Assembly (NCBI RefSeq): GCF_014839835.1
Contig: NC_071627.1
Location: 4,403,001-4,467,000 of the forward strand
Length of the DNA stretch: 64,000 nucleotides
Direction of reading: 5' to 3'
DNA from: Dryobates pubescens
Lineage: Eukaryota > Chordata > Aves > Piciformes > Picidae
In this document: piece after piece, positions 18,401 to 27,000 of the stretch
Layout of the letters: the number at the start of each line of letters is the position of its first letter
How positions within the stretch are numbered: the first letter of the stretch is position 1
The notes under the pieces: model-generated
Seen by the model: only the letters and a program-made list of their open reading frames with translations
What the model was told of the DNA's origin: nothing
Databases searched by the model: none
Translations under genes and position numbers: made by a program

Positions 18401-20829
18401 CTCCTCAATGTCCTTCTTGGAGTGAGAAGCCCAAAACTGAACCCAGGATTCAAGGTGCAGCCTCCCCATTGCCCAGTCCAGGGGCACAATCCCTGCCCTG
18501 CTCCTGCTGCCCACACCCTTGCTGCTCCAGGCCAGGCTGCTGCTGCCCTTCTTGGCCACCTGGGCACAGCCTGTGTAGGATTAACCTACAGGTTCCCAAC
18601 ATTCTCATCACAAAACATCTTCCCCATGAGGGTGGTGAGAGCCTGGCACAGGCTGCCCAGGGAGGTGGTGGCAGCCTCATCCCTGGAGGTGTTTGCAGCC
18701 AGGCTGGATGTGGCTGTGAGCAACCTGCTGCAGTGTGAGGTGTCCCTGCCCATGGCAGGAGGGTTGGAACTGGCTGATCCGTGAGGTCCCTTCCAACCCT
18801 GACAATTCTATGATCCCATCTCATTGTTGAGCAGATGCCTCCCACAGCACAGCTGCACAAGGGCCATCACAGCCCTGCAGCAGCTGAGGACAGCTCAAGC
18901 AGCAAGGGCCCAGCACCCCCCAGCCCTGGCCAGCAGCACAACACTCACGCACTGGTAGAACTCCCTGTGGCGGCCCCGGGTCGTGGCAGGGTTGTCCCTC
19001 CTGTAGACCTTGGCCACCTGGTAGCGCTTCATGGTGCTGAGCTTGTTCGTGGCCAGGTAGCGAGCAAAGGGCACCTGGGTGCTCAGGAGTTAAGGGTGGC
19101 AACGTGGAGAGCCCCTGAGCTGAACCACACCAAGCCCCTTGGCTTTGCCACCTGCCCCTGTGATCTCTAGGGACACCTTCAGCCCTCGCTGGCAAGGAGT
19201 ACGATGAACCACGCTGAGGCCCTCCAAAGGGCAGGGCAACTCCATCCCCTCCTTCTGCACCAGTATGATGGTGCTTTGCAAACCACAGCCCTTTGGCAGG
19301 TGGCTTCACCCTCTCTGGGTGTGAGCAGAGAAGGTTCAACCTGTGGCCCAGACATACAGAGCTAACCAGAGAGCTCCGTGGTGAGGCAGTGGAGATGGCA
19401 AGGCCAGAAGGGACATCCCGCAGCACACAGCTCTGCTGGCTCAGAACTGCTGAGGCTCTGCAGAGGAGGGATGGGCAGGACAGGGGAACTGGGAAGAGGT
19501 AAAACCAGTAGAGTGGAGCACACTGGTGCATGCCCACAGCCTGGGGAAGGAAGGGCAACACTGCTGCAGAACCAGGCTGTGGGCTGCTCCGAGCTGGGTC
19601 ACAGCAACCTGCACTGCTCAGCAGGAAGGGGAGGGGAGGGTCCATCACCCAGGTAGGACCCACAGGCAGGTCAGGGGTGGCCCAGTATGGTGGTGTGGCA
19701 GCAGGCTCGGTGTGCCCCCATGGCCTTGGTGTGCCCCCATGGCCTTGGTGTGCCCCTGTGCCCCGGCAGGATACAGTCAGGTCGTAGCGCAAGGCCAGCA
19801 GCTCCCCTCCCTGGTCCTGCAGCTCGTAGATGAGCTTCGCTCCCTCCCCATACTTCCCGACCAGGGTCTCCTGCAGAGAGGTGGTGGAGGCTGGCAGGGT
19901 GGCCAAGGGCTGGGGGGGCTTTGGGGTGCGGTCCCCCAGGCACCCCTGAGCCCCGAAGTCAAGCAGAGATGAGGGTTTGGAGAGTTTGCTGTCCCCATCC
20001 CCCTCCACACAAGGGGGACCCCAGAAGGGCTGTCATGGTTCACCCCACCCAGCCATGTCCCACGCAGGGGGATCCCTCCAGTCCTGAAGAAAGAAGACGA
20101 GACCCCCACAGCCCCCCCAGGAAGCACAGAGAAGGGGTCCCACAGCCCCATGGGGAAGCAGATGGGGAGGAAGGGCGGTCCCACAGCCCCCCTAGGAAAG
20201 CAGAGAAGGGTTTCATATCCCCCTGGGGGGGCAAAAAGTGCGCACTACACCCCAACACCCTGGGGAAGCAGAAGGGGATCCGACAGGCCCCCGGGGAAGC
20301 ACAGGGAGGTGCCACAACCACCGCCCGGGCAAGCAGAGGGGGAAGTCCCGGAGCCCCGTGGGGGAGCAGTGCTGGGGGAGGGTCCCACAACCCTCATGAG
20401 AGCCACCCCCCACACCATGAAGGATGGCCAGGAGCCCCCTCACCCGTAGCTCCAGCACGGGAGTGTCGAGGGGGGCGGCCCCATGCCGCTTGAAACAGGC
20501 GATCACGGTGGCGAGAAGCCGGTCACGGAGCACCACGTGAGCGGGGTGGTGGTCGCGGGTGCCCTGTACCGGGACGGAGAGCGGCCGTCAGCGGCGGGGA
20601 CGGGCGGGCGCAACTCCCGGTGACCGCCGGCGTAACCCCCGCTCCCCGCCGTTACCTTGGGGGTCTTCAGAACCAAGCTCCGCCCGCCGCCGGCCGAGCC
20701 CCCAAGCGCTCCCCGCACCCGCCGGGAAAGGAGGCCGCAGCCACCGAGGGGCCCCGGCGAACGGGGCGGCCAGAGCAGGGAGAGGCTCCGCAGGCAGCGG
20801 GCAGCAGCGAGCGGCCCCAGCCGCAGCAT
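9368..20829 (-). CDS. HARS2: HARS2, mitochondrial histidyl-tRNA synthetase, complete (12 exons, 502 aa)
   Basis: Charges tRNA-His in mitochondria. Exons on the minus strand: 20656-20829, 20444-20563, 19775-19870, 18949-19074, 17238-17345, 16505-16603, 15757-15850, 14814-14941, 13825-14067, 11582-11698, 10713-10859, 9368-9424 (stop). Phases agree and the total is 502 residues (human about 506). Residues 1 to about 50 are rich in Arg, Leu and Gly with no acidic residue, as in a mitochondrial presequence. Motif 1 is at [12 protein letters not shown], motif 2 at RGRHREFYQ, the HisA loop at [17 protein letters not shown] follows, and motif 3 is near [10 protein letters not shown]. The anticodon-binding domain is in exons 10-12. 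Orthology to human HARS2 and not HARS1 is supported by [23 protein letters not shown] and AEMLY. No WHEP exon is present. It shares a short upstream region with ZMAT2. Confidence 0.95.
9915..10547 (+). mobile_element. CR1 LINE fragment
   Basis: Runs from an internal segment (GAGAAGGACCTTGGTAGGC) to the 3' end TTTCAACCCCTCCCATTCTG. In HARS2 intron 11. Confidence 0.88.
10576..10690. repeat. 51-bp tandem repeat, 2.2 copies
   Basis: Two near-identical copies containing CCCCAGGCAAACCCCAGAGG start at 10576 and 10627, with a partial third at 10678. It lies just downstream of the HARS2 exon 11 donor. Confidence 0.9.
10713..10859 (-). CDS. HARS2: HARS2 exon 11
   Basis: Forty-nine codons from [10 protein letters not shown] to VSTRQE, acceptor TAG, donor GTGAGG. 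Contains [13 protein letters not shown] of the anticodon-binding fold. Confidence 0.95.
11092..11505 (-). mobile_element. CR1 LINE fragment
   Basis: AGTCACAGAATGGCTCAGG start and ACAACCTCCCTGGGCAGCC core, reverse orientation. Confidence 0.87.
11582..11698 (-). CDS. HARS2: HARS2 exon 10
   Basis: Thirty-nine codons from [10 protein letters not shown] to LWGAGIK, acceptor GCAG, donor GTAAAG. Start of the anticodon-binding domain ([11 protein letters not shown]). Confidence 0.95.
12035..12576 (+). mobile_element. CR1 LINE fragment
   Basis: GTCCAGTTCTGGGCTCCCCA through AGGTCCCTTCCAGCCCC. Confidence 0.87.
12895..13250 (+). mobile_element. CR1 LINE fragment
   Basis: CAGTACCTGAAGGGGGCTAC to TCCCTTCCAGCCCAGACC. 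Meets the next CR1 tail-to-tail. Confidence 0.85.
13250..13690 (-). mobile_element. CR1 LINE fragment
   Basis: Reverse orientation, from AGGTTGGAAGAGACCCC to the CTCCCTCAGCCTCTCCTC region. Confidence 0.86.
13690..13770 (-). mobile_element. CR1 LINE 3' stub
   Basis: Short reverse-oriented 3' end with GGTCGGAAGGGACCTCAAG. Confidence 0.65.
13825..14067 (-). CDS. HARS2: HARS2 exon 9
   Basis: Eighty-one codons from [10 protein letters not shown] to ILERRLK. Contains both histidine-specific signatures, [10 protein letters not shown] and GGRYDGL, and motif 3 ([10 protein letters not shown]). Confidence 0.97.
14814..14941 (-). CDS. HARS2: HARS2 exon 8
   Basis: Completes the [10 protein letters not shown] to TLFGITGK stretch; acceptor CACAG, donor GTGAGG. 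The phase fits exon 7. Confidence 0.94.
14985..15745. repeat. 54-66-bp minisatellite in HARS2 intron 7, about 13 copies
   Basis: The core GGCACTGCTGCAGCTGTGGC recurs 13 times, with a unit of 54 bp and a longer variant with a 12-bp insert (GGGGCTGGGCAG type). Both period lengths are multiples of three, so open frames run through it on both strands. They do not represent a gene. Confidence 0.95.
15757..15850 (-). CDS. HARS2: HARS2 exon 7
   Basis: Codes [10 protein letters not shown] to YVRLQ and ends in phase 1 with donor GTGAGC (15751-15756). CR1 sequence begins about 25 bases upstream of its acceptor, and the 54-bp minisatellite begins about a dozen bases downstream of its donor region. Confidence 0.94.
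15875..16390 (+). mobile_element. CR1 LINE fragment
   Basis: GCATCCAGCTCTGGGCTCCC to GGTCCCTTCCAACCCC. Starts about 25 bases from HARS2 exon 7. Confidence 0.87.
16505..16603 (-). CDS. HARS2: HARS2 exon 6
   Basis: Thirty-three codons from [10 protein letters not shown] to TVDKLDK, donor GTCAGT. Human has VNDRR at the start; here it is VNHRL. Confidence 0.93.
16741..17180 (-). mobile_element. CR1 LINE fragment
   Basis: TCATAGAAACACAGAACTG start, CCACCACCTCCCTGAGTAGC core. Confidence 0.87.
17238..17345 (-). CDS. HARS2: HARS2 exon 5
   Basis: Thirty-six codons from [10 protein letters not shown] to GDFIIK, acceptor GCAG, donor GTGAGA. The Gln in AGQFDP is shared with mammalian HARS2. Confidence 0.95.
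17413..17625 (-). mobile_element. CR1 LINE 3' fragment
   Basis: GAATGGTTTGGGCTGCAAGG to CTCCCTGGGCAACCTGTTCC. Confidence 0.83.
17995..18565 (-). mobile_element. CR1 LINE fragment
   Basis: TCATGGAACCACAGACTCAC through the CTGCTCCAGCTCCTCAATGT region. Confidence 0.87.
18605..18820 (+). mobile_element. CR1 LINE 3' fragment
   Basis: CCCCATGAGGGTGGTGAGAG to CAACCCTGACAATTCTATGA. Abuts the preceding opposite-strand copy. Confidence 0.86.
18949..19074 (-). CDS. HARS2: HARS2 exon 4
   Basis: Forty-two codons from [10 protein letters not shown] to HREFYQC, donor GTGAGT; motif 2. The motif reads RGRHREFYQ; the Arg and Glu are kept while the usual Tyr is His. Confidence 0.95.
19075..19774 (-). other. 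U12-type intron 3 of HARS2
   Basis: The minus strand starts GTATCCTG and has CCCTTAAC shortly before the CCCAG acceptor. This is the same pair of minor-spliceosome signals, at the same codon, as HARS1 intron 4. No other feature was recognised in it. Confidence 0.82.
19775..19870 (-). CDS. HARS2: HARS2 exon 3
   Basis: Thirty-two codons from [10 protein letters not shown] to LALRYDLT. It ends at a U12-like donor GTATCC (19769-19774), exactly as in HARS1 exon 4. Confidence 0.95.
20095..20400. repeat. Degenerate ~32-43-bp tandem repeat in HARS2 intron 2
   Basis: About eight imperfect units with a GGGGAAGCAGAGAAGG core followed by a TCCCACAGCCCCC-like half. It lies in the intron that corresponds to HARS1 intron 3, which also has a minisatellite, but the unit differs. 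Confidence 0.7.
20444..20563 (-). CDS. HARS2: HARS2 exon 2
   Basis: Forty codons from [10 protein letters not shown] to LDTPVLELR, acceptor ACAG, donor GTGAGG. Same length and phase as HARS1 exon 3; carries motif 1. Confidence 0.94.
20656..20829 (-). CDS. HARS2: HARS2 exon 1 (targeting peptide)
   Basis: Fifty-eight codons from [12 protein letters not shown] to SLVLKTPK, with donor GTAACG. It is Arg-rich and free of Asp and Glu up to the core, as expected for import into mitochondria. It runs straight into the KTPK that in HARS1 ends exon 2. Confidence 0.92.
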
Positions 20830-21031
20830 GGCTGGCGCCAGGCAGCCCGGAAGCGGCGGCGTCCCACGTGAGCCGGTGCCGCTCTAGCCCTGCGCGGCGC
20901 CACTCGCTGGTTCCTGGCGGGCACTCGCTGGTTCCTGGCGGGCACTCGCTGGTCCTGGCGGACTGCCTCGCTTTACGGCCGGGCCGCCGCGGCGCGACAG
21001 TTGCCGTTCCCTTGTCGCTCTTACCGTCAAC
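20830..21031. promoter_or_regulatory. Bidirectional HARS2/ZMAT2 promoter
   Basis: Only 202 bp separate the two divergent start codons. The interval is CpG-rich with no TATA box. It contains three tandem copies of a ~20-bp unit (CACTCGCTGGTTCCTGGCGG type) at 20899-20960. A YY1-like CAACATGGCG covers the ZMAT2 start codon. Confidence 0.75.
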
Positions 21032-21049
21032 ATGGCGTCGGGCAGCGGG
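21032..21049 (+). CDS. ZMAT2: ZMAT2 exon 1
   Basis: Six codons, MASGSG, then donor GTAGGT. The ATG lies inside a YY1-like element. Confidence 0.9.
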
Positions 21050-24000
21050 GTAGGTGCCGGAGGCGGAGCCGCGCCCTCCGCCTTCTCTTTCGCTCGGGAA
21101 GCTTCGCGCCGGGTCGGGGATGGGGCAGGGGTGGCTGGGCCCGCTCTGGAGGGGCAGGCGGCGGCAGGGGTCGCTCCGCGGCGGCCCGGCCGCGCTCGGG
21201 GCCTGTTGCTAGGCCGGGCCGCGGGGGAAGGGAGCCCGCGGGTGGGGACGCGGCGGGGCCGGGGATGGTCAGGGGCGCTTGGGGCGGCCCTGAGCCGGCT
21301 TTTCACACTACTGTGCCCACTGGGTGTGGGCGATTGGGGCACCCTGAGAAGCCGCGGTGCCTTCGGGGCCGGGAAGGGAGTGGATCCGCTGCGATCTCTC
21401 CGTCCTGGGGTCAGGCGTCCCCCGTGGGGAGCCTCTGTTTCAGCCCGGCAGTGTGGGGAGATCCGAGCCTGCCCAAAGCCCTGCCTGGTGGGGGCTGAAA
21501 GGGAATTCTGGAGATGATTTAGTCCAGCGCCCCCAGCCACACGAGGCTCACCCACGGCAGGTTACAGCCCCCAGGGTGCTCACTTGCCGTAAGCACCCCT
21601 TGGGGTGGGAGCCCATCCTTGGGGCCTCCTGGAGCTGGATGATGCTGTGTGCAGGCAGCTTCCTCCTTCCCTTTCTCCTCCTGTCTTGCCCCAGTGCTTT
21701 TCAGCCCCTTTGGGAAGAGGTTCCCTGTTTCTCACCTGGCTCTTGCACTGTCCTGCTGGAGCTGCTGCTTGTTGCCCCCTGCTCTGCACAGAGGAGCTGC
21801 CCACTCTGATGGCTTCAGTGTGACTTTCTTGGCGCTGTGCCATTGGTTTAGCCTGGCAGTGGGGTCTTCCTTCATGGACCCCACAGGATTTGGTGCTGGG
21901 AATGCCAGGATGAGATGGGTGAGATGGATGGTGGTGGTGTAGCCTAACTGGAGAGCCAGACTGGATGAAACACCTCCAGGCTTTCAGCTTTCTTCCCTGA
22001 CCTTGCCTTAACTGGAAGCCACTTGGTGAGGAGTGAGGGAGGCTGAGTGAGGCCAGGAGCAGGATGCCTGCATGGGGGTGAGCTGGGGGCTGTGGTTTGA
22101 GCTGCTGCTGGTTGTGCTCCTGCTTGACTGAGCCACACTTGAGCCTCCTGTGTTACTTTGTAGGCTTTGGTGGTGAGGCTGGGCAGGGGGTGGGGGTGGT
22201 GAGGCTGGGCCAAGGGGTGGGGGTGGTGAGGCTGGGCAGGGGTTGGTGAGACTGGGCAGATCAGTGCTGTGGCTTGGAAGGGACCTCCAGAGGGAGCAGG
22301 AGGCTCAGGGGCTCTCCTGGATTTTAACTTATTGGTTATTTGGGGAATGCTTTCTCTCACCCAGAACAGTTCTTAGGTAAAGATCTCAGGGCTTGCAGCC
22401 ACCTCAGCATCCACCAGAGCAGTTCAGAACAGTTCCTCCAGATAATGCCTAGCCAAGATCTTAATGTGTTTAATTTCTTTCCCTGTGCCTGGGTGAAGGA
22501 AATTGGGAAATGAACTGGGAAAGACTCTGTCCTTTATCCATCAACTCACAGAATGGTTTGGTTGGAAAAGGCCTCTGAGCTCATCCAGTCCAACCAGCAG
22601 CCCAACCCCACCATGGCCACCAAACCATGGCCCCAGGTGCCATGGCCATAGGGTTCCTGAACACCTCCAGGCATGGGGACTCCACCACCTCCCTGGGCAG
22701 CCTGGGACAGTCCCTGACCATTCTGGCAGCAAAGAAATCTTTCCTCATCTCCAACCTGAGCCTCCCCTGGCACAATTTCAGGCCATTTCCTCTCCCTCTC
22801 TCGTCTGAGAGTGGGGAGCAGAGCCCAACCCCCAGCTCACTGCAGCCTCCTCTCAGGGAGCTGCAGAGAGCAATGAGGTCTCCCTCAGCCTCCTCTTCTC
22901 CACACTGAACACCCCCAGCTCCCTCAGCTGCTCCTCCCCAGCCCTGTTCCCCAGACCCTTCCCCACCTTTGTTGCCCTTCTCTGGCTCTGCTCCAGCTCC
23001 TCAATGTCCTTCTTACAGTGAGAGGTCCAGAGCTGACCCCAGCACTCAAGCTGTGGCCTCCCCAGTGCCCAGTCCAGGGGCACAATCCCTGCCCTGCTCC
23101 TGCTGCCCACACCCTTGCTGCTCCAGGCCAGGCTGCTGGTGGTCTCCTTGGCCTCCTGGGCACAGGGAGAGGGAAGCAGCAATTCAGTGGCCTCCTTCCT
23201 GGCCTCCCACCAGCCACCTACACGTGAGAGTCAGTGCAGGAGAGCCAAGCCTCTGGAAGATGCCCCCAGACATTCATTCACACTCCCTGGTATTTCCTTT
23301 CCTGTGGCTGGGGAGTGCTCACAGAGCCTCTTCCTGACTTGTTTCAAGTGCTTCAGAAGCTGTGGGGATCCATGAGATGTCTCCATGCCTCCCCCAGGCC
23401 TTCCCACTCCTAGCAGTGGTTGTTGGTTCCAGCTGAAGGATTGCTGGAGGAAGGAACATTAAATGGCTCTGCTGCTGCTGCTGCTCCAGCCTGGGATGGG
23501 ATTTATTGCCTTGGCAGTGTGATTAGATTCCTGATTTGGTTGAGTGGAGAAGGCAGTGTGGAGGGTGGGGGTGGAGGGAGTCCTTCCTTCCCTGAGGTGC
23601 TTTAAAATACACCCAGCCTGGTTGCTTTAGAAGGGAACTGCCAGCTCCCTGCTGCCCTGCCCAGAGAGAGACAGCAGAGACCTGAGCTACAAACCCTGCC
23701 CAGGGGGGAAGAGGCTGAGCTGCATTGCTGAGAGGAGTCTGGGCTGGGACTGGGCTTCCTCTCCAGCCACTTCTGCTCTCACTGCTGGTGGGGGGCTAAA
23801 ATCTTAAGCAGGTTGGGGCTGTTCAGCCTGGAGAAGAGAAGGCTCCAGGGAGACCTCAGAGCAGCCTCCTGAAGGGGGGCCAGGAGAGCTGGGGAGGGAC
23901 TTTGGACAAGGGCTGGGAGTGATAGGATGAAGGACAATGGCTTGGAGCTGGGAGAGGGGAGACTGAGACTGGAGAGGAGGAAGAAAGTCTTGGCAGTGAG

Positions 24001-27000
24001 GATGAGGAGACATTGACACAGGCTGCCCAGGGAGGCTGTGGCTGCCTCCTGCCTGGAGGTGTTCCAGGCCAGGCTGGATGAGGCCCTGAGCAGCCTGGGC
24101 TGGTGGGAGCTGTCCCTGCCCAGGGCAGGGGGTTGGCACTGGCTGAGCTTTGAGGTCCCTTCCAACCCAACCATGCTGTGACCCTTTGCCCCCTGGAGAG
24201 CTCAGGCTTTGTGTTCTTCAGTGCTGGCCTCACCTGAATTCACAGAGCCACAGAATGCTGTGGCTTGGAAGGGACCTCCAGAGGCCCTCCAGTCTGAGCC
24301 CCCTGCAGTCAGCAGGGCCATCATCCACCAGAGCAGGCTACTGATAGCCACATCCAAACCAGCACTGAAGGGTTCCAGGGATGAAGCACCTCCCCCCTCT
24401 CTGGGCAGCCTGGGCCAGGCTCTCTCCCCAGCTCCTTGCCCAAACCTTCCTCCTTATACCCAATCCAGAGCCACCCCCCTTCAGTTCACCACCACCAGCC
24501 CTTGTCCCATCAGCACAGGCCCTGCCAGACAGCCCATCCCCATCCTTCCCAGGGGCCCACCTCAAGGTCTCCCTGGAGCCCTCTGCCCTCCAGACTGAGC
24601 AGCCCCAGCTCTCCCAGCCTGCCCTCACAGCAGAGATGCTTCTCTTTCCACTGGGGCCACCTCCTGTCTGCTGTCCCCCAGACTCCTGTGGATGCACCAA
24701 AGAGCCTTGTGTGGAGCACCAGGAGCTGCCTGCCCAGGGCCTCCACTGGCAGCAGTTCCCAGGTTCCCCATGCCCCTCTCCACCTCCACTGCTGCTGCCA
24801 GGCTCTTTGCTCATTCTCAGCCTTGTTGACCACAGTTCTGCAGCTCCTGAGGGGCTGCAGTTGCCTCTTCAAATATTCAGGAGCCAAGTTTCAGGTGGAT
24901 TTGGTCCTGAGTGAACAACAAAGGCCCTCTTCAGTCCAGGCCAAGTGCCTCACTTCCCACAGCACCCTCCTGGAGCAGCTGGCTGCTCATGGCTTGGATG
25001 GGGGGGAGGCTTTGCTGGGTTGAGAGCTGGCTGATGGCCATGCCCGAGGTGTGGTGGGCAGTGAGTTAACTCCAGTTGGTGGCTGGGCACCAGTGGTGTT
25101 CCCCAGGGCTCAGTGCTGGGCCAGCTGTCTTCAGTACCTGGGTGAGGGCTGGAGGCACCCTCAGGCACTTTGCAGAGGACACTGCATTGGGTGGGAGTTG
25201 ATCTGCCTGAGGGCAGCACCAGAGGTGTCCTCCAGGGCTCAGCACTGGGCCATTCTCTTCCATGTTTTTATCAATCATCTGCATGAGGGGAGTGAGACAC
25301 CCACAGAGGCTGGCTGGGGGCACCAAGCTGGGTGGCAGTGCTGACCTGCTCTGCAGAGGCTCTGCAGAGGGACCTGGCCAGGCTGCAGCCATGGCTGAGG
25401 TCAGAGGGGTGAGGTTCAACAAGGCCCAGGGCTGGGTGCTGCACTTGGGGCACAACAACCCCAGGAAGGCTCCAGGCTGGAGGCAGAGGGGCTGGAAAGT
25501 GCCCAGCAGAGAAGGCCCTGGAGGTGCTGGGTGACAGCAGCTGGAGAGGAGCTCAGGGGGTGCCCAGGTGGGCAAGAAGGGCAGCAGCAGCCTGGCCTGG
25601 AGCAGCAATGGTGTGGGCAGCAGGAGCAGGGCAGGGATTGTGCCCCTGGACTGGGCACTGGGGAGGCCACAGCTTGAGTGCTGGGTTCAGCTCTGGGCCT
25701 CTCACTCCAAGAAGGTCATTGAGGAGCTGGAGCAGGGCCAGAGAAGGGCAGAGAGGGTCTGGGGAACAGGGCTGGGGAGGAGCAGCTGAGGGAGCTGGGG
25801 GTGTTCAGTGTGGAGGAGGCTGAGGGAGACCTCATTGCTCTCTGCAGCTCCCTGAGAGGAGGCTGCAGTGAGCTGGGGGTTGGGCTCTGCTCCCCACTCT
25901 CAGGTGAGAGAAGGAGAGGAAATGACCTGAAATTGTGCCAGGGGAGGCTCAGGTTGGAGAGGAGGAACAATTTCTGTGCTGCCAGAGTGGTCAGGGACTG
26001 TCCCAGGCTGCCCAGGGAGGTGGTGGAGTCCCCATGCCTGGAGGTGTTCAGGAACCCTGTGGCCATGGCACCTGGGGCCATGGCTTGGTGGCCATGGAGG
26101 GGCTGGGCTGCTGGTTGGACTGGGTGATCTTTAGGAGCTTTGCCAACCCAAACCATTCTCTGGCTCTCTCCTTTGTGCTGTGGTTTCACAGCACACTCAG
26201 CTTGGTGACTGCAGGGGCCTCAGAGCAGGCCCTGTGGCCCAGCCTGCTGCTGTGTTGGCAGCAGCCTCTGCACAGCTCTTGTGGTGTCTGAGGGTTCCAG
26301 CTGGGCTTGGAGGCTTGGCTTTAGCCACAGAGGGCTTTGTGGAACCTGCTGCTGGCTCAGCTGGGCTCCTCAGGTGCCACCTGCAAGCTCCTGGCTCGGC
26401 AGGGTGAGCCCTGTGCCCGGTGTGCCAGGCAGGGCCTGGGTGACCGTCTCGGGAGGGAGGAAGCTCACCCCACTGCTCTTCTCAGGGCTTTGAGAGCCTT
26501 CCAGAAGGAGCAGGGCTGCTCCTGCTGGGCCTTGTCCTAAGCTGCAGCCTTCATCCTTAGGTGTGAAGGCAGAGGGCAGGGGAGGCTCAGCCTGCACTGA
26601 CCGCTGAGGGCTTCCACTGCCCCCCAGGCCAGAGCTGGGTGGGAGTCCAGGAGCATTAACCCTTGGTGTGTCCCCAGGGCCACTAACCCTTGGTGTCCCC
26701 CCAGGACCCTTGGTGTCCCCCCAGGGCCACTGACCCTTGGTGTCCTCCCAGGGCCACTAACCCTTGGTGTCCTCCCAGAACCCTTGGTGTCCTCCCAGGA
26801 CCCTTGGTGTCCCCCCAGGGCCACTAACCCTTGGTGTCCCCCCAGGGCCCTTGGTGTCCCCCCAGGGCCCTTGGTGTCCTCCCAGGACCCTTGGTGTCCC
26901 CCCAGGGCCACTAACCCTTGGTGTCCTCCCAGAACCCTTGGTGTCCTCCCAGGACCCTTGGTGTCCCCCCAGGGCCACTGACCCTTGGTGTCCCCCCAGG

